The position numbers and the translations under genes are program-made. This document shows positions 18,087 to 25,124 of a DNA stretch of 46,163 bases, piece after piece. The first letter of the stretch is position 1. Each line of letters begins with the position of its first letter. The DNA comes from Pseudooceanicola marinus (GTDB taxonomy: Bacteria > Pseudomonadota > Alphaproteobacteria > Rhodobacterales > Rhodobacteraceae), in assembly GCF_020177265.1 (NCBI RefSeq), contig NZ_JAIVMC010000015.1, forward strand, positions 1 through 46,163, in the 5' to 3' direction. The notes beneath the pieces are model-generated. The model was not told the origin of the DNA. It searched no databases and saw only the letters and a program-made list of their open reading frames with translations.

Positions 18087-18628
18087 TGTCGGAAAACGTG
18101 AACCTTCCCGCCGAGGACCCGGGGGCCGCGCGCCCGGGGGCCAAGGTGCAGGCCTGGCTGCAGAACCTGCTGGGCCTCGGCCTGCTGGTGGTCGTCGCCG
18201 TCAACGTCGGCAACGCCGGCAGCCGCTACCTCTTCGGGGTCTCGCCCGTGGGCGCGGACGAGCTGATGGTCTTCCTCGTGATCTGGGTGGTGATGATCGG
18301 CGCGGTGCTGTCGTTCTTCCTGCGCACCCATATCAGCGTGAACCTGCTGCCGCTTTACCTGAAGGGGCGGGCGCGGCTGGCCCTTTACCTGGTGCATGAT
18401 GCCGCCGCCGTGCTGGCCTGCGGCTATGCCACCTGGGCGTCCTGGCTGTTCATCGGGCGCATCGCCAGCATCGGCGTGACCAGCATGGGCCTGGGCGTGC
18501 CGATGACCGTGCCCCATGCGGCGCTGCTGTGCGGCTTTGCCGGGCTGACGCTGGGCGGGGTGGTGATGTTCGCCCTCGACCTGGTGCGGCTGCTGCGCAA
18601 CGACACCGGATCGGAGGCAGGCGCATGA
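18086..18628 (+). CDS. TRAP transporter small permease (DctQ type)
   Basis: 180 residues with four predicted membrane helices: LLGLGLLVVVAVNVG, a second around VFLVIWVVMIGAVLSFF, a third around AAAVLACGYATWASWLFI, and a fourth around LLCGFAGLTLGGVVMFAL. The conserved RTHISVNLLP motif follows helix 2. The N-terminal 30 residues are cytoplasmic and polar. It begins on the stop of the dehydrogenase (TGATG) and ends overlapping the large permease start (ATGA). This tight coupling ties transport to the B6 degradation enzymes, so a pyridine carboxylate such as 4-pyridoxate is the probable cargo (inference). Confidence 0.9.
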   Translation: MSENVNLPAEDPGAARPGAKVQAWLQNLLGLGLLVVVAVNVGNAGSRYLFGVSPVGADELMVFLVIWVVMIGAVLSFFLRTHISVNLLPLYLKGRARLALYLVHDAAAVLACGYATWASWLFIGRIASIGVTSMGLGVPMTVPHAALLCGFAGLTLGGVVMFALDLVRLLRNDTGSEAGA

Positions 18629-19896
18629 TCGCAAGTCTGGTCATTCTTCCGCTGCTGCTGATGATCGCGGGCACGCCGATCTTCCTGGTCTTCCTGACCG
18701 GGGTGGTCGTGGCGATGATGTTCGTGCTGCCGCTGCAACCCGTCGCGCTGCAACAGGTGCTGTTCGGCGGCTTCGACAACTACGCGCTGCTGGCCATTCC
18801 CTTCTTCGTCTTCGCCGGCGAGATGATGAGCTCCAGCGGTATCGCCAATCGCCTGATCGCCTGGGCCATGGCCATGGTCGGCCGGGTGCCGGGCAGCCTG
18901 GGCGTGGCCACGGTCGCCTCGTCTACCGCGCTTGGCGCGATCAGCGGCTCCAGCGTGGCGGCCGTCGGCGCGCTCGGCAAGACGCTTTACCCGCGCCTGA
19001 TCGCGGGCGGCTACGGCGAGCGGCGCGCCGGGGGGCTGCTGGCCTCCGCCGGGGCGATCGACATCGTGATCCCGCCCTCGATTGCCATGATCCTCTACGG
19101 CATGTCGGCAGAGCAATCCATTCCGCAGCTCTTCATCGCCGGTGTGCTGCCGGCGCTGCTGATGGCGCTGATGCTGGCGGCCTTCGTCGTCTTCGACGCG
19201 GTGCGCCGCGGCATCCCGGCCGAACATGGCTTCAGCCTGACCGAGGCGCTGCGCGCCACGAAGAAGGCCTTCTGGGCGCTGCTGATGCCGGTCTTCGTGC
19301 TGGGCGGCATCTACCTCGGTGTCTTCTCCCCCACCGAGGCGGGCGGCTTTGCCTGTGCCTATGCCATCATCATCGCCCTGCTGGTCTATCGCACGATGAG
19401 CCTCGCGGACGTGGTGCGCGCCGCCGGTGCCTCGGCCATGTTGTCGGCGCAGATCCTGATCGTGGTGGCCGCGGCCAGCGTGGTGACCTGGATCATGACG
19501 ACCCAGGGCGTGCCGCAGGCGCTGATCGCCTGGATCGACGCGATGCAGCTGACCGACGTGACCTTCCTGCTGGCGGTCAACCTGCTGCTGCTGGTCATCG
19601 GCGCCTTCCTGGACCCGACCTCGGCCATCCTGGTGCTGGCGCCGCTTCTGGTGCCGATCGCCACCTCGCTGGGCGTCGATCCCGTCCATTTCGGCATCGT
19701 GATGTCGGTCAATCTCGCGATCGGGATGTTCACCCCGCCGTTCGGCCTGAACATCTTCGTCGCGCAACAGGTGACGGGCCTGCCGGCCCACACACTCTAC
19801 CGGGGCGTCGTACCCTTCGTCGTCATCCTCGTCCTGGCCCTCCTCATCATCACCTATGTTCCGGCGTTGTCGCTGACACTCGGTTCGTCACTGTAA
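18625..19896 (+). CDS. TRAP transporter large permease (DctM type)
   Basis: 423 residues, hydrophobic throughout, with about 12 membrane segments. DctM hallmarks are the N-terminal LPLLLMIAGTPIFLVFLTG, ALLAIPFFVFAGEMMSSSGIANRL, the GAISGSSVAAVGALGKTLYP scoop motif, GGLLASAGAIDIVIPPSIAMILYG, GVFSPTEAGGFACAYA, and a C-terminal FTPPFGLNIFVAQQV. The ATG at 18625 overlaps the small permease stop; an upstream in-frame start would intrude into that gene. It forms the sodium- or proton-driven channel of the three-part TRAP importer. Confidence 0.93.
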   Translation: MIASLVILPLLLMIAGTPIFLVFLTGVVVAMMFVLPLQPVALQQVLFGGFDNYALLAIPFFVFAGEMMSSSGIANRLIAWAMAMVGRVPGSLGVATVASSTALGAISGSSVAAVGALGKTLYPRLIAGGYGERRAGGLLASAGAIDIVIPPSIAMILYGMSAEQSIPQLFIAGVLPALLMALMLAAFVVFDAVRRGIPAEHGFSLTEALRATKKAFWALLMPVFVLGGIYLGVFSPTEAGGFACAYAIIIALLVYRTMSLADVVRAAGASAMLSAQILIVVAAASVVTWIMTTQGVPQALIAWIDAMQLTDVTFLLAVNLLLLVIGAFLDPTSAILVLAPLLVPIATSLGVDPVHFGIVMSVNLAIGMFTPPFGLNIFVAQQVTGLPAHTLYRGVVPFVVILVLALLIITYVPALSLTLGSSL

Positions 19897-19909
19897 GAAA
19901 GGAAATTCC

Positions 19910-20917
19910 ATGCTTTCCAGACTACTCAAGACCGTTGCACTTACCTCGGCCATCGCGGTGGCGCCCCTGACAGCGGCCCAGGCCCAGTCCACGCTGAAGA
20001 TCGCGACCGCGACCATCAACGACGTCCAGCACGAATGGGACAAGGTTTTCGCCGAAGAGCTGGAGGCCCTGGTCCCCGGTGCCGTCACCACCGAGATCTA
20101 CCCGGCCAGCCAGCTGGGCTCGATCCCGCGCATGTCCGAAGGCGTCCTGCTGGGCACCATCGAGGCCTTCACCACCCCCACCTCCTTCATGAGCAACGTC
20201 GACCCCCGCTTCCAGGCCTTCGACGTGCCGGGCCTGTTCCAGACCCCGGAAGAGGTGCGCGCGGTGATCCATGACCCCGAGTACCGCGAGCACCTGGAGG
20301 AGATGTTCCTCGACAAGGGCCTGCGGGTGATCGGCGCGATCTACAATTCGCCCACCGTGCTTTTCACTGTGGACGAGGTCGACAGCCTGGCCGGGATCGA
20401 GGGGCTGAAGGTCCGCACCTTCGCCTCGCCGCTGCAGGTGCAGCCGATGGAACAGCTGGGCGCCACGCCGCTGCCGCTGGCCCTGTCGGAGGTTATCCCG
20501 CAACTGCAGTCGGGTGGCCTTGACGGCATGCTGGTCGGCATGCCCGTGCTGACCGCCTTCAAGTACTACGACGTCGGCAGCTCCATCCTCGATCTGCGCT
20601 TTGCCGAGATCGTCTCGCTGACGGTGATGAACGAGGGCTTCTTCCAGATGCAGACCCCCGAGGTGCAGGAGGCCATCATCGAGGCCGGTCGTGCCGCCGA
20701 GGAGCAGGTCTTCTCCTGGGGTGTCGAGAACGTGGAACGCACCTACAACGTCTGGACCGAGAACGGCGGCCAGATCCACGAGTTGAGCGCGGATGATCAG
20801 GCCGAGATGGAAGCCGGCTTTGCCGAGGTGACCGAAGCGGTCCTGTCCTCGCAGCCCGAGGTGCGCGCCGAGTACGAGCGCATCCTGGCCCTGGTCGAGG
20901 CCTACCGCGCCGAGTGA
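19910..20917 (+). CDS. TRAP transporter substrate-binding protein (DctP type)
   Basis: 335 residues with a Sec signal peptide (MLSRLLKTVALTSAIAVAP...AQAQ, mature protein from about STLKIA). The start follows AAAGGAAA. Family features: FAEELEALVPGAVTTEIYPASQLGSIPRMSEGV at the first ligand lobe; IEGLKVRTFASPLQVQPMEQLGATPLPLALSEV, which contains the carboxylate-binding Arg (KVRTF); and SGGLDGMLVGMPV. The carboxylate-binding Arg fits an organic-acid ligand such as 4-pyridoxate. It is the last transporter gene, with a strong hairpin 36 bases downstream. Confidence 0.93.
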   Translation: MLSRLLKTVALTSAIAVAPLTAAQAQSTLKIATATINDVQHEWDKVFAEELEALVPGAVTTEIYPASQLGSIPRMSEGVLLGTIEAFTTPTSFMSNVDPRFQAFDVPGLFQTPEEVRAVIHDPEYREHLEEMFLDKGLRVIGAIYNSPTVLFTVDEVDSLAGIEGLKVRTFASPLQVQPMEQLGATPLPLALSEVIPQLQSGGLDGMLVGMPVLTAFKYYDVGSSILDLRFAEIVSLTVMNEGFFQMQTPEVQEAIIEAGRAAEEQVFSWGVENVERTYNVWTENGGQIHELSADDQAEMEAGFAEVTEAVLSSQPEVRAEYERILALVEAYRAE

Positions 20918-20952
20918 TCGCGCCTGCCCGCCTTGTGCGGGAGCTGAAAGTG

Positions 20953-20984
20953 AGGCCCGGGATGCAGTCGCGCATCCCGGGCCT
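20953..20984. terminator. Hairpin terminator after the TRAP genes
   Basis: AGGCCCGGGATGC and GCATCCCGGGCCT form a perfect 13-bp stem with a 6-base loop, followed by TTGTCCTTTG. It lies 36 bases after the binding-protein stop and probably ends the B6 operon. RidA, 133 bases further on, may be reached by read-through or its own promoter. Confidence 0.75.
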
Positions 20985-21116
20985 TGTCCTTTGCACCGTC
21001 GCCTGGCCGCCCGCGTCCATGCGACGCCGCGCCAAGGGGCAAGGCCGCGCCCTTCCGGCCCGTTGCGCCGCGTGCTAGCCCTGTCCCATCCCAGAGCAGA
21101 GCAGCCCGGAGCCGCC

Positions 21117-21500
21117 ATGAAATCCCTCTCCCCCGACAGCATTTCCGCCCCCTTCGGCAACTATTCCCACGGCATCGCCGCGGGGCCGGTTCTGGTGACC
21201 TCCGGCCAACTGGCCCTTGGCGCCGACGGCACGATCCCCGAAGACATCACCGCGCAATCCCGGATGTGTTTCGACGCGGTCCTGGCGATCCTGGCCGAAG
21301 ACGGGCTGGACGCCTCCGACGTGCTGCGCTTCTCGGCCTTTGTGACCAGACGCGAGGACATGAAGCCCTACATGGCCGTGCGCGATGAGGTATGTGCTGG
21401 CTTGGCGGTCAAACCCGCTTCCACCCTGATGATCGTCTCGGGCTTCACCCGGCCGGAGTTCCTGGTGGAGGTCGAGGCCCTCGCCCTGCGCCGGGGCTGA
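21117..21500 (+). CDS. RidA/YjgF/UK114-family enamine/imine deaminase
   Basis: 127 residues, the normal size. Family features: FGNYSHGIAAGPVLVTSGQLALGADGTIP, the DVLRFSAFVTRREDMKPYMAV segment, and the C-terminal KPASTLMIVSGFTRPEFLVEVEALALR. RidA proteins hydrolyse reactive enamines and imines. The start is the ATG at 21117; the upstream extension to 20991 crosses the terminator and has no ribosome site. It follows the B6 operon in the same direction. The last pathway step gives an aminomethylene-succinate enamine before ammonia is released, a plausible RidA substrate (inference). The residue corresponding to the RidA catalytic Arg may lie in GFTRPEFLVEVEA, which is not the exact canonical motif. 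Confidence 0.85.
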   Translation: MKSLSPDSISAPFGNYSHGIAAGPVLVTSGQLALGADGTIPEDITAQSRMCFDAVLAILAEDGLDASDVLRFSAFVTRREDMKPYMAVRDEVCAGLAVKPASTLMIVSGFTRPEFLVEVEALALRRG

Positions 21501-21511
21501 GCCCACGTGCA

Positions 21512-21539
21512 AACGGCCGCGCCCCGGGGCGCGGCCGTT
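21512..21539. terminator. Bidirectional terminator between convergent genes
   Basis: AACGGCCGCGCC and GGCGCGGCCGTT make a perfect 12-bp stem around CCGG, between the RidA gene (plus) and the NTF2-fold gene (minus). Confidence 0.85.
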
Positions 21540-21559
21540 GCCGTTTCATGTGGGACTTC

Positions 21560-22195
21560 TTACTCGGCCGGGCAGGTGTTGATCGGCGCGGCCTTCACGA
21601 TGGGGAAACAGCCTTCCCATTCCTCGGTGCGGGCGGGCCAGGGGGTCAGCACCTCGGGGCTTTCGGCCAGTTGCAGCACACCCAGGGCCTGCAGGTCCTT
21701 CACCCGGCCATCCAGGTATTCCTTGATGACGCTGATCTTGCCGTCCGCCACATGGGCCACCCAGACGTCGTTCACCACCTGGCGCGAGCCGCGCTGGAAG
21801 GTGCGGAACTGCAGCTCCGCAGCGATGCGGCCGGTCTCGGTGTCGACGAAGAAGGCATCGGCGGGCAGGTAGATGCTGGTGTCCTTGGCCATGTCGCAGA
21901 AGGCCGCCAGGTCTTCCAGCATGGTGTCGCGCCCGGTGTAGGACGTGGTGGGGTAGGAGAAGGCCACGTCCTCGGTCACCGTGGCTTCCATCAGCTCCGG
22001 GTTGCAGGCGGCCCAGGAGGAGGCGAGGTCGAGGACCAGCCCCTCCATCTCGGCGCGATCGGGGTCTTCGGACAGGGTGCCGGCATAGGTCACGCCAGGG
22101 CGCACCTCGGTGACCTCGGCCAGGGCGGGCAGGGCGGCGAAGGTGGTGAAGGCGGCAAGGGCGGCGCCGGTCGCGAGGGACGTCAGCTTGGTCAT
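21560..22195 (-). CDS. Exported NTF2/SnoaL-like protein of unknown function
   Basis: 211 residues with a Sec signal peptide (MTKLTSLATGAALAAFTTFAALPALA, mature from about EVTEV). The central part has a SnoaL/NTF2-like pattern: LVLDLASSWAACNPELMEATVTEDVAFSYPTTSYTGRDTMLEDLAAF, then QFRTFQRGSRQVVNDVWVAHVADGKISVIKEYLDGRVKDLQ. Such domains often bind or isomerise small ring compounds. The start has GAGAGGAAAG upstream. Its promoter region carries a sequence that closely matches, in the same orientation and at similar distance, the region before the creatininase-family gene at 24309, so it may be co-regulated with that cluster. The specific role is unknown. Confidence 0.75.
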   Translation of the reverse strand: MTKLTSLATGAALAAFTTFAALPALAEVTEVRPGVTYAGTLSEDPDRAEMEGLVLDLASSWAACNPELMEATVTEDVAFSYPTTSYTGRDTMLEDLAAFCDMAKDTSIYLPADAFFVDTETGRIAAELQFRTFQRGSRQVVNDVWVAHVADGKISVIKEYLDGRVKDLQALGVLQLAESPEVLTPWPARTEEWEGCFPIVKAAPINTCPAE

Positions 22196-22222
22196 GGTCT
22201 TTCCTCTCTGTTTTCACTTCCG

Positions 22223-22251
22223 TCGATTATCGAGCGACGGTTCGTAATACG
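22223..22251 (-). promoter_or_regulatory. Promoter-region motif A, candidate IclR operator
   Basis: Read on the minus strand this is CGTATTACGAAC followed by CGTCGCTCGATAATCGA. It contains the perfect palindrome TCGATAATCGA and starts 28 bases before the NTF2-like gene. It aligns with motif B at 24242-24272 over CGTATTnCGA, then GCTCGA, at the same internal spacing. Confidence 0.5.
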
Positions 22252-22326
22252 ACTATCGGAGGGCAGCTTTCCCGCCTGCGCAACGGGGAAGAGGCGATTT
22301 CGCGGCGCGGGCGCCTGCGCGCCGGC

Positions 22327-23151
22327 CTAGCTGCCAGCTTCGCAGGCAGTCGCCGCGATATTGGCCAGAAGGCAGGCGGTGGTGACCGGGCCGACGCCAT
22401 CGGGCACATGGGTGACGGTCACGTCGCGATCCGCCAGCGCGGCCAAGTCCACATCGCCGATCAGTCCGTGAGCACCGCGATTGATCGACACGTCCAGCAC
22501 CACCGTCCCGTCAGCCAGGTGATCCGGCCCGATCAGCCCGGCGCGCCCGGCAGCGGTGATGACGATCTCCGCGCCCCGGGTGTGGGCCGCCAGGTCGCGG
22601 GTGTCCGCGTGGGTCACGCCGACCGTCGCGCCCGCGTCCAGCAGAAGCTGCGCGAGGGGGCGCCCAACGATCCGCGAGGCGCCCACCAGGACGACCTCCC
22701 GGCCGGTCAGCGGCCCGGCGATGTCTTCCGCGATCAGGCGGCAGGCCTGCGCGGTCGCCGGTGCCCGGGCCGGGGCGCCGAGGGCCAGCAGTCCGGCGTT
22801 TTCCGGGTGCAGCCCGTCGATGTCCTTGGCCGCGCCCAGAGTGATGGCCGCCTGCAACGGGTCCACCCCGGCAGGCAGCGGGTAGAGGGTCGCCACGGCG
22901 TCCACGGTGGCATCTGCGGCGAGGGCGGCCAGCCGGGGCAATACCTCCGGGGCCTGCGGATAGCTCTCCATCTGCAGCACGATCCCCGCCGCGGCCGCGC
23001 TGTCGGCCAGGCGGGCGCCATAGGCCGCCATGCCCGCGTTGCCGCCATCCAGCAGCACCCGGCAACGCGGCGCCCGGCCCAGTTCCGCCACCCGCGCCCG
23101 CGTCGCCGCGTTCAGCCTTGCCGCCAGCGCCGTGCCGTCGAAGATCCGCAT
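22327..23151 (-). CDS. FolD-like protein lacking the cyclohydrolase catalytic Lys
   Basis: 274 residues, start at the ATG at 23151 with GAGGCGGGCGGG upstream; 23181 would overlap the IclR gene. The FolD fold is clear: AKDIDGLHPENAG keeps the active-site Asp, GASRIVGRPLAQLL is the NADP-binding motif, and HVPDGVGPVTTACLL ends the protein. But the YxxxK motif that carries the cyclohydrolase Lys reads YGARL (Tyr44, Leu48), and the Gln of VQLPLP reads Leu (ATLYPLP). It is therefore probably a dehydrogenase only, or acts on a different molecule. It lies 10 bases after the IclR stop, in the same operon. A canonical FolD is encoded 8 kb away at 31412. Confidence 0.85.
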   Translation of the reverse strand: MRIFDGTALAARLNAATRARVAELGRAPRCRVLLDGGNAGMAAYGARLADSAAAAGIVLQMESYPQAPEVLPRLAALAADATVDAVATLYPLPAGVDPLQAAITLGAAKDIDGLHPENAGLLALGAPARAPATAQACRLIAEDIAGPLTGREVVLVGASRIVGRPLAQLLLDAGATVGVTHADTRDLAAHTRGAEIVITAAGRAGLIGPDHLADGTVVLDVSINRGAHGLIGDVDLAALADRDVTVTHVPDGVGPVTTACLLANIAATACEAGS

Positions 23152-23161
23152 CCCGCCCGCC

Positions 23162-23926
23162 TCAGAAGGTCGAACTGACATGGGCGGCGCAGCTTTTCAG
23201 CCGCGTGATGCTGTCGGCGCGCTGCTGCGCATCCAGCTGGCCCTGTTCGAAGATGATCGATACGGCGCCGATCACCGAATTCAGGCCGGGGTCGAAAACC
23301 GGCACGGCCAGCGAGCCCACGTCCGCCACGTACTCGCTGTCGGTCTGGGCGAAACCCTGGGCGCGCACCTCGTGCAGCGCGTCGAGAAAGCGGGCGCGAT
23401 CGGTCTGGGTGCGGTCGGTGAAGGCGGCGAAATCCATGCCGTCCAGGATCTCGTCGCGCCGTGCCTCGTCGAGGAAGGCCAGGATCGCCCGCCCGGCGGC
23501 GGTGGGCGCCAGCGGCACCCGCGTCCCGATCGCCACGCGGTTCAGTGTGAATTGCGACGGCAGGAAGGTATGGGCCACGTAGACCGCATCGGTGTCGTCC
23601 AGCATGGCGAAGCTGACAGACTGGCCGATCTCCTCCGCCGCCAGGCGCAGGATCGGCTGGATGATCTGGGCGATGCCGCGTCCTTCGATGAACCCCTGGC
23701 TGAGGCGCAGGACATGGGGCGTCACCTCGTACCGGCCGCGGTCGCAGGTCAGATACCCCAGCTGTTCCAGCGTGCGCACCAGCCGCCGGGTGACGGCGCG
23801 GTTCAGCCCGACCTTCTCCGCGATCTCCGAGATGGTGATCGAGCGATCCCGCGCGTCGAAGGCCAGCAGCACGTTCAGCCCCTTGGCGAAGGTCAGGGAG
23901 ATTTCCTTGTCGTTCTCGTTCAGCAT
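23162..23926 (-). CDS. IclR-family transcriptional regulator
   Basis: 254 residues. The N-terminal winged helix is at about 8-70 (FAKGLNVLLAFDARDRSITISEIAEKVGLNRAVTRRLVRTLEQLGYL) and is followed by the IclR effector domain (VLRLSQGFI, ESVSFAMLDDTDAVYVAH-like IGQSVSFAMLDDTD, PLAPTAAGRAILAFL, ADVGSLAVPVFD, IGAVSIIF). It is divergent from the creatininase-family operon with a 382-base gap holding inverted repeats. It leads a short operon with the FolD-like gene. It likely controls both arms of the cluster; the ligand would be an aromatic or small heterocyclic acid, by analogy with the family. Confidence 0.92.
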   Translation of the reverse strand: MLNENDKEISLTFAKGLNVLLAFDARDRSITISEIAEKVGLNRAVTRRLVRTLEQLGYLTCDRGRYEVTPHVLRLSQGFIEGRGIAQIIQPILRLAAEEIGQSVSFAMLDDTDAVYVAHTFLPSQFTLNRVAIGTRVPLAPTAAGRAILAFLDEARRDEILDGMDFAAFTDRTQTDRARFLDALHEVRAQGFAQTDSEYVADVGSLAVPVFDPGLNSVIGAVSIIFEQGQLDAQQRADSITRLKSCAAHVSSTF

Positions 23927-24029
23927 CGGGGTCCTTCGCAGGGCAGGCGTGGTCGGATCAGGCCGTATGCGGCCCTTGCGTCCGAGAGGGGCGGGCAGGG
24001 CGCCACCGTCCGCGATAGCCGTTTTTCCT

Positions 24030-24048
24030 GTTCGATAATAGAGCGAAC
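24030..24048. promoter_or_regulatory. Inverted repeat C, candidate IclR operator
   Basis: GTTCGATAATAGAGCGAAC has 5-bp arms 9 bases apart and shares TCGATAAT with motif A and GCGAAC with motif B. It lies 104 bases before the IclR start, a fitting place for autoregulation. Confidence 0.45.
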
Positions 24049-24241
24049 TTCCCGGCGGCGCCCAAAAACAGGGCGTGTGCAGGCGTTGGTTCAGCGCAGA
24101 TGCGTCTGAGAGGCGCGTCGATTGGGATGCCGATTATGCCATGAAGAGCCTTGTTTATTGGCGTCTGGCGTGATGCAGGCCAAGAGACGCCCGTCGCAGT
24201 GCTGATATTTTGCGCCTTGACCCACTGAGGGCATGTCGTAA

Positions 24242-24272
24242 CGTATTCCGATCAAATGCTCGAATAGCGAAC
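24242..24272 (+). promoter_or_regulatory. Promoter-region motif B, candidate IclR operator
   Basis: CGTATTCCGATC followed by AAATGCTCGAATAGCGAAC. It matches motif A (22223-22251, opposite strand) in sequence, orientation towards the gene and internal spacing, and ends 36 bases before the creatininase-family start. Confidence 0.5.
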
Positions 24273-24308
24273 AATTCGGGCCGCACGACAGAAAAGACAG
24301 CGCTGCCC

Positions 24309-25124
24309 ATGCCCTTCACCGACTGGACCTCTCTCAAGACCACGGATTTCGCCGGGATCGATACCGCCCGCGCGGTGGCGTTGCTGCCGGTGGGGGCGTC
24401 GGAACAGCACGGGCCGCACCTGCCGCTGTCGACCGACAGCGTGCTGGGCGAAGGGGTGGCGCGTGCCGCCGGGCCGCGCGTCGAGGCGGCCGATGTCTAC
24501 CTGCTGCCCACGATCACCTATGCCAAGTCGGACGAACACCTGTCCTATCCCGGCACGCTGACCCTCTCCGCCGAAACCCTGATGGCCACACTGGTGGAGA
24601 TCGGCCGCTCCGTTGCCCGCGCCGGGGTGAAGCGGCTGGTGCTGCTCAACGCCCATGGCGGCAACGTGCCGGTGCTGCAGATCGTGGCGCGGCGGTTGCG
24701 GATCGAGGAAGGCATGATCTGCGTCACCGCCGGCTGGGTGACCATGGGCTATCCGCAGGGCCTTGTCTCACCGCAGGAGGCCGCGCAGGGCATCCACGGC
24801 GGCTTTGTCGAAACGGCGGCGATGCTGCACCTGGCGCCGGACCTGGTGGACATGTCGAAGGCCGAGAACTTCGTGCCCGCCTCCGCCCGGGTGGCGGAAG
24901 AGAACGAGGTGTTGCGCACGTTGGGCCCGGTCGGCATGGGCTGGGTGTCGCAGGATCTGCATCCTGCCGGGGTGGCCGGCAATGCCGCCGCCGCCACGCC
25001 GGAAGCGGGCCGGGCTCTGATCGGCCATGCCGCCACGCGCTATGCGAAACTGCTGGACGAGGTTGCGGCACATCCCTTGCCCGATCCGGTGATCCCCGCC
25101 GGATCCGCGGGGCCCGCCGCATGA
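24309..25124 (+). CDS. Creatininase-family amidohydrolase
   Basis: 271-residue metal-dependent amidase fold. The metal and active-site ligands typical of creatininase are all visible: Glu and His in PVGASEQHGPHLPLSTD, the Asp of the same motif, His in LLNAHGGN and Glu in HGGFVETAAML. Family members open creatinine, deformylate formamidopyrimidines or hydrolyse other cyclic amides. The ATG at 24309 begins the conserved region (PFTDW); the upstream frame to 24210 has no ribosome site and crosses motif B. It is the first gene of an eight-gene plus-strand run and overlaps the next gene by ATGA. The substrate is presumably a ring amide produced within the cluster's pathway. Confidence 0.88.
   Translation: MPFTDWTSLKTTDFAGIDTARAVALLPVGASEQHGPHLPLSTDSVLGEGVARAAGPRVEAADVYLLPTITYAKSDEHLSYPGTLTLSAETLMATLVEIGRSVARAGVKRLVLLNAHGGNVPVLQIVARRLRIEEGMICVTAGWVTMGYPQGLVSPQEAAQGIHGGFVETAAMLHLAPDLVDMSKAENFVPASARVAEENEVLRTLGPVGMGWVSQDLHPAGVAGNAAAATPEAGRALIGHAATRYAKLLDEVAAHPLPDPVIPAGSAGPAA

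Larger units (their letters stand above)
23927..24308. promoter_or_regulatory. Divergent regulatory region, IclR gene / creatininase operon
   Basis: 382 bases without a supported gene. It holds the inverted repeat GTTCG-(9)-CGAAC at 24030-24048, an imperfect hairpin with arms GGCGTCT (24160-24166) and AGACGCC (24185-24191), and motif B at 24242-24272. The base composition is more A/T-rich than the flanking genes, as expected for promoters. Confidence 0.6.
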
